From Polaribacter sp. L3A8 (GTDB lineage Bacteria; Bacteroidota; Bacteroidia; Flavobacteriales; Flavobacteriaceae), in contig NZ_CP047026.1 in the NCBI RefSeq assembly GCF_009796785.1, positions 1 through 64,000 on the forward strand: 64,000 bases of DNA, given 5' to 3'. The notes beneath the pieces are model-generated. The model saw only the letters and a list, made by a program, of their open reading frames with translations. It searched no databases and had not been told where the DNA came from. Position 1 is the stretch's first letter. Every line of letters begins with the position of its first letter. Both the position numbers and the translations under genes were made by a program. This document shows, in pieces, positions 42,385 to 51,700 of the stretch.

Positions 42385-43539
42385 ATGAAAAAAACTACTT
42401 TTTTAATTTTTACATTTTTAACTATTTCTTTGTTTGCGCAAACGAAATTAACCTCATCACTATCAGAGTCGATGATTGATAATAGTTGGATTAACAGTTC
42501 AAAGCAGGTTTATAGTTATGATACAAGTGGCAATCTAGTAACTGAATTATATGATTACTGGGATCAGTTAAATTCAGTTTGGTTAAAGCAAGATAGATAT
42601 AGTTATGTATACAGTTCAGGTAATAAGCTATCAATAGAGATTGAAGAAAATTGGGATTCAGATACCAATAGTTATAAAAACGATGATAAGACTGAGTATT
42701 CTTACAATAGTAATGGTAAGATTGTCGAAAGTATTTCTTATGAATGGAATAATGCGGCATGGGAAAAATCATATAAATTTTCCCTTGCCTACAATGCTAA
42801 CAATAATATAGATGAAGGTTATGGTTACAATTGGGATGGAACTACTTGGGTTTTAGAAGATAAATCTTTAATAACTTACAATGCTAATAATAAAATTTCT
42901 CAAGTTACATTCGAAGATTGGAACGGAACAGCTTATGTGAAATCGGATATTAGAAATTTTAACTATGATGCAAATAATAGATTATTAATAGATTTAACCA
43001 AAATATGGAATGGTACCACGTATGTTGACGAGGAAAAAACTGAATATACATATGATGTAAACGGAAACGTTATAAATGAGAAAAACTCCTATATAGATGG
43101 AGGTTCTTGGGTTGTTGGAAGTAATGAGACTGTTACTTTTGACACTTCTAAATTAATGTCTTCTTTTACACATCCTTTTATAGATAGAACTGGTTTAGAT
43201 TATTTGTTTACTGGGAATCCTTATATAAATAAAATCTTAACATCTAGCTATACAAACAGTGATAGAACTACTTACTATTATGGGGGTGCTACTGCGGGCA
43301 TAAGTGATTTTGCTACTTTAAGTTTTGAAGCATATCCAAATCCTACAAATGGTATTGTTACAATTGATACTGCAAGTTCAGATATAGAAAAGGTAGAAGT
43401 GTATAATGTTTTAGGAAAAAAATTACTTTCTTCTAATAAACGAGAACTGAATGTAACTAATTTAGCAAAAGGAATTTATTTGTTAAAAGTACATACTAAA
43501 GATGGTAAAATTGCTAGTAAAAGAATTATTAAAAACTAA
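42385..43539 (+). CDS. Secreted repeat protein with T9SS type A sorting tail
   Basis: The 384-residue protein has a signal peptide ending at LFAQ, then about seven repeats of roughly 30 residues (about 45-260). These have the pattern Y-x-Y-(D/N)-x-(N/S)-G-x-(V/I) and a W-(D/N)-G-T-x-(W/Y) turn, for example YNWDGTTWVLEDK and IWNGTTYVDEEK. The tail from about 310 (FEAYPNPTNGIVTI, then VYNVLGKKLL and LAKGIYLLKV) is the Por-secretion type A domain. It is exported by T9SS and anchored or released at the surface. The repeats may form a beta-propeller or solenoid; their ligand is unknown. Confidence 0.88.
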   Translation: MKKTTFLIFTFLTISLFAQTKLTSSLSESMIDNSWINSSKQVYSYDTSGNLVTELYDYWDQLNSVWLKQDRYSYVYSSGNKLSIEIEENWDSDTNSYKNDDKTEYSYNSNGKIVESISYEWNNAAWEKSYKFSLAYNANNNIDEGYGYNWDGTTWVLEDKSLITYNANNKISQVTFEDWNGTAYVKSDIRNFNYDANNRLLIDLTKIWNGTTYVDEEKTEYTYDVNGNVINEKNSYIDGGSWVVGSNETVTFDTSKLMSSFTHPFIDRTGLDYLFTGNPYINKILTSSYTNSDRTTYYYGGATAGISDFATLSFEAYPNPTNGIVTIDTASSDIEKVEVYNVLGKKLLSSNKRELNVTNLAKGIYLLKVHTKDGKIASKRIIKN

Positions 43540-43556
43540 ATTTATTTTAACTTTTT

Positions 43557-43593
43557 AAAAGCATTTTTGAGTTATTTACTCAAAAATGCTTTT
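43557..43593. terminator. Bidirectional terminator between the T9SS gene and ackA
   Basis: AAAAGCATTTTTGAGT pairs perfectly with ACTCAAAAATGCTTTT around a 5-base loop. It lies between convergent stops at 43539 and 43598. Confidence 0.9.
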
Positions 43594-43597
43594 TTAT

Positions 43598-44782
43598 TTA
43601 TTTTATAAGTTGATAAGTCTGTTTTGCAATCTCTAATTCTTCGTTAGTAGGTATTACTAAAATTTTAACTTTAGATGTTTTTGATTGAATTTCTCTTATT
43701 TCTTTAGAACGAATTTCGTTTTTAGAATTGTTTAATTCGATGCCTAAAAAGTCTAAACTACAACAAGATAGATGTCTCATTAAACTAGAGTTTTCTCCAA
43801 TTCCGGCAGTAAAAACAATAGCATCTAAACCATTTAAAACGGCAGCATAAGCACCAATAAATTTCTTAATTCTATGGCTAGCTAATTTTAAAGCGTTTAT
43901 ACAGTCTTCGTTACCATTACCTGCATTTTCTTCAATTTCTCGTAAATCAGAAAAACCAGTTAAACCTTTCATACCAGATTCTTTTTGTAATAAATTATTT
44001 ACTTCATCTGCCGTTTTATTGAGTTTTTTCATTAAAAAGAAAATAACAGAATGGTCAATATCTCCAGATCTAGTTCCCATAACTAATCCATTTGTAGGAG
44101 AAAACCCCATTGAGGTATCTATACATTTACCATCTTTAACAGCTGCCATGCTACAACCATTACCTAAGTGAATGGTAATAATTTTAGAAGCATCTTTATT
44201 TAAAAATTCGATGGCTTTTTCTGAAACGTATTTATGGCTTGTGCCATGAAAACCATAAGCTCTAATATTATAATCGTTTAAATAAGTATTAGGTATTGCA
44301 TATTGATATGCTTCTTTGGGCATTGTTTGATGAAATGCGGTATCAAAAATAGCAAAATGTTTTGCAGATGTAAAAATAGTTTCGGCAACTTCTATACCTG
44401 TTAAGTGTGCAGGATTGTGTAAAGGAGCTAAATCAAATATATCTCTAATGTTTTTTTTAACTTCTTTTGTAATTATTGCTGTGCTACTATACTTACTTCC
44501 TCCATGAACAACTCTATGTCCAATCGCTTTAATTTCATCAACAGAGTTGATAACACCAATTTTTTGGTCTAATAAAGTTTTAGCAATTTTTTGTAAACCA
44601 ATTTCGTGATTTATAATTGGAGTAACTTCTGATTGTTTTTCAGTATCTTTTTCGTGTGTAAAAATGGCATCTTCCATACCAATTCTTTCAATTAAACCGA
44701 CACATTTTACTCTTTGAGAGGGCATTTCTATCAATTGATACTTTAAAGAAGAAGAGCCTGCATTTAAAACTAAAATATTCAT
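43598..44782 (-). CDS. ackA: Acetate kinase
   Basis: Interconverts acetyl phosphate plus ADP and acetate plus ATP. It opens MNILVLNAGSSSLKYQLI, has FHGTSHKYVSEKA and MGTRSGDIDHSVI, and ends with FTAGIGENSSLMR, the acetokinase signatures. At 394 residues it is full length. It starts one base after the pta stop in the same direction, the classic pta-ackA operon for acetate overflow or acetate use. Confidence 0.98.
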   Translation of the reverse strand: MNILVLNAGSSSLKYQLIEMPSQRVKCVGLIERIGMEDAIFTHEKDTEKQSEVTPIINHEIGLQKIAKTLLDQKIGVINSVDEIKAIGHRVVHGGSKYSSTAIITKEVKKNIRDIFDLAPLHNPAHLTGIEVAETIFTSAKHFAIFDTAFHQTMPKEAYQYAIPNTYLNDYNIRAYGFHGTSHKYVSEKAIEFLNKDASKIITIHLGNGCSMAAVKDGKCIDTSMGFSPTNGLVMGTRSGDIDHSVIFFLMKKLNKTADEVNNLLQKESGMKGLTGFSDLREIEENAGNGNEDCINALKLASHRIKKFIGAYAAVLNGLDAIVFTAGIGENSSLMRHLSCCSLDFLGIELNNSKNEIRSKEIREIQSKTSKVKILVIPTNEELEIAKQTYQLIK

Positions 44783-44783
44783 A

Positions 44784-46877
44784 TTATCCTTGGTGTGCTT
44801 GTATTGCTGTTAATAAAACAGTATTAAATATATCTTCTACGGTACAACCTCTACTTAAATCGTTTACGGGTTTGTTTAATCCTTGTAGCATTGGGCCAAT
44901 AGCCAAAGCTCCTGTTTCTCTTTGTATGGCTTTGTAAGTGTTGTTTCCTGTATTTAAATCTGGAAATATTAAAACAGATGCTTGTCCTGCTACTTCAGAA
45001 TCTGGCATTTTTGTTTTTGCAACAGACATGTCTACTGCTGCATCATATTGAATAGGACCTTCAATTTTTAATTCTGGATGTAGGCTTCTAACAATTGCTG
45101 TAGCTTTTCTTACTTTTTCTACCTCTTCACCTTTTCCAGAGCTTCCAGAAGAATAAGATAACATGGCAATTTTAGCTTCTATACCAAAAGCTTCTGCAGA
45201 TTGTGCCGAAGAAATGGCAATTTCTGCTAGCTGTTCTGCATTAGGGTTCGGGTTTACAGCACAATCTCCCATTACAGAAACTCGGTCTGATAAACACATA
45301 AAAAATACAGAAGATACCACTGAAACTCCGGGTTTTGTTTTAATTAATTGTAAAGAAGGTTTTATGGTGTGCATTGTTGTATGTACTGCACCAGATACCA
45401 TTCCGTCTGCCAATCCGTTCATAATCATTAGAGTTCCGTAATAAGAAACATCAGTTACTAAATCTTTAGCAGCTGTTTCTGTCATTCCTTTATGCTTACG
45501 AGCTTCATATAATGTTTTTTCAAAAGCATCATTATGAATAGAATCTTCTGGGTTTAAAATATTTATTTTATCCAAATCTATCTGTAATCCTATTTGATCA
45601 CATTTTAACTGAATGGTGTTTCTATCTCCTAATAAAGTTAAATCAACAATATTTAATAATTGTAAACGTGCTGCAGCAGTAATAATTCTTTCATCATCAC
45701 CTTCAGGTAAAACAATATGTTTTTTATAAGCCCTTGCCTTTTGCAATAGGTTGTATTGAAACATACTTGGTGTTAACTTATCTGAATTGTAAGAGGTAAG
45801 GGTGGTTGTTAATCCTTCTGCATTAACATAAGTATCAAAAGTATCTAATGATAATACTATTTTTTTATCATGAGAAGCATAAATTTTAGATTTTACAGCT
45901 CCAATTTTATTTGTAATTCCAAAAGTGCCTCCTTCTACAGAAATAATAGGTACTGTAGATTGTACACCTTCAATAAGTTTTGTAATAGATTCTTCTGGTA
46001 TTAAGGAACCGGTTAAAACAATACCTGCAATTTTAGGGTAGTTTGTAGAAGCATTTGCCTGTAAGGCACCCAAAATAATATCTGCTCTATCTCCAGGAGT
46101 AACTACTAAAGCATTTTCTCTAATTCTTGTTAAATAGTTACGTAATTGCATAGCACCAGTACTATAACTTCCAATAGCATTGTCTAAAAACTGTTCTCCA
46201 AATAAAACCTTTCCATTTAAAGCTTGCAACACCTCTCTTACTGTTGGAAACGCTAAAAAATCTATTTTAGGGATGATATCTATTTGTAAGTTTTCTGGAA
46301 AACTTTTTTGTAGTTCTTTTTTTATATAATCTATTTCTTCTGCTTCAATTTTGTTGGCAATAATACCAATAACATCTACTTCTTTTCTTATAAAAGCTTT
46401 ATAAGTAAGTTGCATGGTGTTTACAAAATCTTTCTTTTTCTTACCATTTCCAGACCCTACGATTAATGCAGGAATGCCCAAGTTTTTGGCAATCATTAAG
46501 TTTACATCTAATTCTGTAAAACCACCATCACCAGAGTAATCTGTACCTTCTACCAAAACATAATCGTATTTGGCTTCTAGTTTTTTATATTTTTTAATGA
46601 CATTATGTATTACTTCTTCTGCTTTTCCTTCGCTTAAAAGTTCTACAACTTCGTTTTGCTTGTAGGCATAACATTCATCGTATTCGATATCTAGATTAAA
46701 AAAATTAATGGCAGTATTGGTATGATCATCAATAGTACTGTTTTCAACTTCGTTGATAATAGGTCTAAAATAACCTACTTTAGAAGATTTGGTTAACATC
46801 ATTCTTAAAAGACCTAATGATACCAAAGATTTACCACTGTTAGATTCTACTGCGACAACATAAATAGCTTTGCTCAT
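44784..46877 (-). CDS. pta: Phosphate acetyltransferase (long form)
   Basis: Interconverts acetyl-CoA and acetyl phosphate. The 697-residue product has an N-terminal P-loop-like domain (YVVAVESNSGKSLVSLGLL), a central DRTGG domain (ALVVTPGDRADIILGA) and the C-terminal catalytic PTA_PTB domain (about 370-697, HIVLPEGDDERIITAA). The long architecture is the one that senses NADH and pyruvate in enterobacteria. It precedes ackA. Confidence 0.97.
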   Translation of the reverse strand: MSKAIYVVAVESNSGKSLVSLGLLRMMLTKSSKVGYFRPIINEVENSTIDDHTNTAINFFNLDIEYDECYAYKQNEVVELLSEGKAEEVIHNVIKKYKKLEAKYDYVLVEGTDYSGDGGFTELDVNLMIAKNLGIPALIVGSGNGKKKKDFVNTMQLTYKAFIRKEVDVIGIIANKIEAEEIDYIKKELQKSFPENLQIDIIPKIDFLAFPTVREVLQALNGKVLFGEQFLDNAIGSYSTGAMQLRNYLTRIRENALVVTPGDRADIILGALQANASTNYPKIAGIVLTGSLIPEESITKLIEGVQSTVPIISVEGGTFGITNKIGAVKSKIYASHDKKIVLSLDTFDTYVNAEGLTTTLTSYNSDKLTPSMFQYNLLQKARAYKKHIVLPEGDDERIITAAARLQLLNIVDLTLLGDRNTIQLKCDQIGLQIDLDKINILNPEDSIHNDAFEKTLYEARKHKGMTETAAKDLVTDVSYYGTLMIMNGLADGMVSGAVHTTMHTIKPSLQLIKTKPGVSVVSSVFFMCLSDRVSVMGDCAVNPNPNAEQLAEIAISSAQSAEAFGIEAKIAMLSYSSGSSGKGEEVEKVRKATAIVRSLHPELKIEGPIQYDAAVDMSVAKTKMPDSEVAGQASVLIFPDLNTGNNTYKAIQRETGALAIGPMLQGLNKPVNDLSRGCTVEDIFNTVLLTAIQAHQG

Positions 46878-47042
46878 CTTTATAAATTATATTGCAAAAA
46901 TATAAGATAAGAAGATGTCTAATTATGATAATAATCATCAATTGGAACTAAACTTTATTGTTTTAGATTTTATGATGTAAGCCTCTTTTTTCAATTTGTA
47001 AGAGACATTTACAGCGTGACAAATCGAATAAAGAAGTCTATT

Positions 47043-48671
47043 TTAAACCTGTAAAATTCCCATATTAAATTGTTTTGTAATAGGAGCGTGGTTTGCAGCT
47101 TCAATTCCCATAGAAATCCAATCTCTAGTTTTTAAGGGATTAATAACTGCATCTGTCCATATTCTTGCAGCTGCATAATATGGAGAAATTTGTTTGTCGT
47201 AACGCGATTTTATTTTGTCGAATAACTCCGCTTCTTTTTCTGGGGTTATTTCTTCTCCTTTTTTTAATAAAGAAGCTTTTTCTATTTGTAACAATACTTT
47301 AGCGGCAGAATTTCCGCTCATAACGGCTAATTCTGCACTTGGCCACGCAACAATTAATCTTGGGTCGTAAGCTTTACCACACATGGCATAATTACCTGCT
47401 CCGTAAGAATTTCCAATAATAACTGTAAATTTAGGAACCACAGAATTACTAACAGCGTTTACCATTTTAGCACCATCTTTTATTATGCCTCCGTGTTCTG
47501 ATTTTGAGCCTACCATAAACCCAGTAACGTCTTGTAAAAAAACCAACGGAATTTTTTTCTGATTACAATTGGCAATAAAACGGGTAGCTTTATCTGCAGA
47601 ATCATTATAGATTACGCCACCAAATTGCATTTCTCCTTTTTGCGTTTTTACCAACTTACGTTGATTGGCAACAATACCAACTGCCCAACCATCAATTCTG
47701 GCATAACCAGTTAAAATAGTTTTTCCGTAGCCTTCTTTATATTGTTCAAATTCAGAATTGTCTACCAAACGTTTTATGATTTCTAACATATCATATTGAG
47801 CGTTTCTTTCTCTAGGTAGAATTCCGAAAATATCATCTTCATTTTCTTTTGGCGGAAAAGCTTCGGTTTTACTATAACCTGCTTTGTCATAATCGCCAAT
47901 TTTATCAACAATAAATTTTATTTTATCTAATGCGTCTTTATCGTCTTTAGCTTTGTAATCTGTAACTCCAGAAATTTCGCAATGTGTTGTTGCTCCGCCT
48001 AAAGTTTCATTGTCTATAGATTCTCCAATAGCCGCTTTTACAAGGTAACTTCCGGCAAGAAATATACTAGCAGTTTTATCAACAATTAAAGCCTCGTCGC
48101 TCATTATTGGCAAGTAAGCACCACCCGCAACACAGCTTCCCATAACTGCAGAAATTTGTGTAATGCCCATGCTACTCATAATGGCGTTGTTTCTAAAAAT
48201 ACGTCCGAAATGTTCTTTGTCTGGAAAAATTTCATCCTGCAAAGGCAAATAAACGCCAGCAGAATCTACTAAATAAATAATTGGTAATTTGTTTTCTATG
48301 GATATTTCTTGTGCTCGTAAATTTTTTTTTCCTGTAATTGGGAACCAAGCACCTGCTTTTACAGTAGCATCATTAGCAACAACGATACATTGTTTTCCTT
48401 TTATATAACCCATTTTTACAACAACACCTCCAGAAGGGCAACCGCCATGTTCTGCATACATATCTTCACCAGCAAAAGCACCAATTTCTATAGATTTAGA
48501 ATTACTATCTAAAAGATAATCAACGCGTTCTCTTGCACTCATTTTGCCTTTTTTGTGCAGTTTGTCAATTCTTTTTTGACCTCCACCCAATTTTACTTTT
48601 GCAAATCTTTTTCTTAAGTCTGATGATAGCAATTTATTGTAATCTTCGTTTTTATTGAAGTTTAAATCCAT
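47043..48671 (-). CDS. Acyl-CoA carboxylase carboxyltransferase (beta) subunit
   Basis: Transfers carboxyl from biotin to an acyl-CoA (propionyl- or methylcrotonyl-CoA type). The 542-residue protein contains both crotonase-like halves, with GGCPSGGVVVKMGYI, VDSAGVYLPLQDEIFPD and the oxyanion-hole glycine stretches (GSCVAGGAYLP and GNSYGAGNYAM). The sequence favours the methylcrotonyl-CoA type (VDSAGVYLP... ), but the substrate is not proven. The biotin-bearing alpha subunit is not in the window. Confidence 0.93.
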   Translation of the reverse strand: MDLNFNKNEDYNKLLSSDLRKRFAKVKLGGGQKRIDKLHKKGKMSARERVDYLLDSNSKSIEIGAFAGEDMYAEHGGCPSGGVVVKMGYIKGKQCIVVANDATVKAGAWFPITGKKNLRAQEISIENKLPIIYLVDSAGVYLPLQDEIFPDKEHFGRIFRNNAIMSSMGITQISAVMGSCVAGGAYLPIMSDEALIVDKTASIFLAGSYLVKAAIGESIDNETLGGATTHCEISGVTDYKAKDDKDALDKIKFIVDKIGDYDKAGYSKTEAFPPKENEDDIFGILPRERNAQYDMLEIIKRLVDNSEFEQYKEGYGKTILTGYARIDGWAVGIVANQRKLVKTQKGEMQFGGVIYNDSADKATRFIANCNQKKIPLVFLQDVTGFMVGSKSEHGGIIKDGAKMVNAVSNSVVPKFTVIIGNSYGAGNYAMCGKAYDPRLIVAWPSAELAVMSGNSAAKVLLQIEKASLLKKGEEITPEKEAELFDKIKSRYDKQISPYYAAARIWTDAVINPLKTRDWISMGIEAANHAPITKQFNMGILQV

Positions 48672-48730
48672 AGAAGCTTATTTCTTAGTTTAATGCTAAA
48701 ATAAGAAATATTCTTTTGATTAAATGCCTA

Positions 48731-48772
48731 AAAAAAGCATCCGTAACTATTTTATAATTCGGATGCTTTTAC
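48731..48772 (-). terminator. Terminator of the type B T9SS gene
   Basis: AAAAGCATCCG pairs with CGGATGCTTTT around a 16-base loop, followed on the minus strand by a T run. It separates the giant gene from the carboxylase gene. Confidence 0.85.
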
Positions 48773-48789
48773 TTTTTAAAGATGATGTT

Positions 48790-51700
48790 TTATTGCCTTA
48801 ATAGCGAAAAATGTCCTTTTTTAAGAATAGGCATTTTATTAGGGTCTATTGGTATGAGTTGTACTGTAAACCAATAATCGTCTGAAGGCAATGTTTTACC
48901 ACTGTAGGTTCCGTCCCAACCTTCACCGTCTACAGATGTTTGGGCTACTAATTTACCATATCGGTTAAAAATGTTAATGGTACTGTTTGGTTGATAAAAA
49001 GAACTGTTGGTACCTTTTATTGTCCATGTTTTGTTTTGTTGTCCGTTTGGGGTAAAGAATTTTGGGAATTGAATTACAGAAACGATTAATGAAGAAGTAC
49101 CACAACCATCTTTGTTTTCAACAATAATTTTATAAACTCCGCCTTCTACATTATTAAAAATGTTATCGTCTTGAAAAGGACGAACTATATTTCCGTTTTC
49201 ATTCTCTAAAGCATATTGAAATTCTTCATTAATTAAAGGATTTGTAGGGATGTCTATTCGAATACTTAAATTAGCACTGAAACCAGAAATATCGTCTGTT
49301 ACGGTAACAAAACTATTTTCTAAGTTTTCAAAATTAGATTTTAAAACAACAATAGTTCTTGTTCTAGAACAAATAGTGGTTTCTCTACTAGAAGCTGTTA
49401 CGGTATATTCTCCTTGATCACTTACTGATAGAGTTGGGCTATTTCCACCAACGGTATTTCCAACTTTGTCTGTCCACTTGTAGTCGTAATCATCTTTAAA
49501 AAGACTTTGAATCTCTAATGTATATGGAACATTTTTAGCACAAATAATGATTGGAGCATCAGGAGTTTCTCCTTTAACTGAAAACTCCGGAATTTTATTT
49601 ACTTCTAAGTTAAACTCACCAATACCTTGGCAGTTGTTATTTGTTTTATCTATAATTTTGTAGTAAATAGCTATAGCACTTCCAAGATATGGATGGTTTG
49701 TGTTTCTATAATTAGATAAACTTTGTGTTTCTGTAATTTGGTTTATCGATTTTGTTCTATCTTCATCAGTTTCATAAAATTCAACTCTTTTGTTAGTGTC
49801 TGTTGTAATTTTATCAGGAACACTACTTAAATCAAAAAAGGTAATTCCGTCAGTATCAGAATTGTTAACGGTGTTGTTTCCTTCTGCATCTAAAAAATCA
49901 TCACATTGATAAAAAGTGTCTTCAAAAGTTTGATTAGGTGTATAACTAACCGTTAAATTAATTTTAGAAATGGTATGGCAGGTTGTAGCGGTAGAGGTTG
50001 TTCTTACCCAAGCTTCTCCGTTTACAGCTACAAAATAACTTGTTTTATCGTTAACTTCTTGGACACCATTTTCTGCATCCATTTTTGTTTTATAATACTT
50101 AAAAGTATGATCTGCATCTGTAGAAATGCTTATTTCTGCTTCTGTAAGGTTAAAGGTTGTTTGAAGATCTGAATTAGTATCACATTGAAACAATGCTGCG
50201 GGATTGTTTAAAATAATTGGTTTAGGATTTACGGTTAACGTAATTGGGGCAGAAGTAAGGCCACAGCTATTACCTGTTCTAGTTAAAGCAACTCTATATT
50301 GATAATTATTATAAGAATATGGAGTATTTGTAATTTGCAAGGAATTTGTATTGCTTCCTAGATAAACTGCATTGTCTGTAATCGTATTCCAAGTAGCACC
50401 ATCATCTGTAGAAAGTTCCCATTGAAAACCATTTGCTGTAGCATCTATAGTTATAGTATCTGTAGCACTTTCACAAAAAGTAACATCAGTAAATGGCGTA
50501 ATTAATTCAATTGGAGCACTTGTAATGTAATCTGAATTAGGGTTTGTATATCCGTCATCAGGGTTTTTTACTTTTCCGTTTTTATCAACAGAAAAGGAAT
50601 TTGCAAAAAGAATTCCATCATTATTATACTCAGTAAAACCTGCTTCAATAACATCATTACAACCATCGTTATCAGCATCTAATTCTAAGAAATTAAAGAC
50701 GTTATCTCCATCAGTATCTGCAATTGTATATTTTAAAGAAAGGGTTTGTACTGTGGTGTCATTTTCTAGTGAATCTGCCAATCCGTTTTTGTTGATGTCT
50801 ATAAAAGTATCTACAGTTCCATTAAAATTCACATCTAAACCGTGGTTAGCTTCTGTTGAGTCAAAAATACCATCGTTGTCCGTATCGTAGTCTAAATAGT
50901 TTTTAACTCCGTCATTATCAGTGTCAATATTTGTAATCAGACCATTAAAAGCATCATCTAAACCATCTAAATTTGCATCCGTTTTTAGAAGTGTAATTTG
51001 TGGTGATGAAACTTCTGAAATATCAGGAATCCCATCATTATCACTGTCTAAATCAAACATGTTTTCTATACCATCTCCATCAGAATCTAACGTAAAACAG
51101 GTTAAACCGATGGTTCCGTTAAAAGTAGAAATGTCACTACTAATATTGTTATTATGCTCAAAAGAAATGTTTTTAATTTGATTAGCTACAAATTGAAATG
51201 TACTTGTACCGCCTACAAGATCTGTTTTAAACTTAAATTTAATTACTGAAGCAGAAAATTGAGTGAAATCATCTTCAAATTCATCATCAAAATTAGAGTC
51301 TACTAAAATTTGATTATCAGGATCTAGTAGGGTAATATTTTTGTCTGCTTGTGATAACCTCAGGATAAAATACTCGTTATCAGAAATGGTATGGTCTTTA
51401 GTACTGTTTTGGGTTAGTTTAAAGTTGATGTTGTCGTTAAAATCTAATGAGTAAGTCGAGTTTGATGTACCACTAGCATTTGCAACAGAGGTAAAGCTAC
51501 CAGTTGCATCTCCAGTAAAAGTTGTGTTTTCTGTAATTAAATTTGCATTAATTGTTGTTAGGTCATCTGTAACTGTTGGAGTATTAATATCTGATAAATC
51601 AATGATTTTATCACCTAAAGACTCATCACAATTTAAAATTCCGTCGTTGTCAATATCAACATCTACATTGTCTATAATCCCATCTTTGTCATAATCATCA

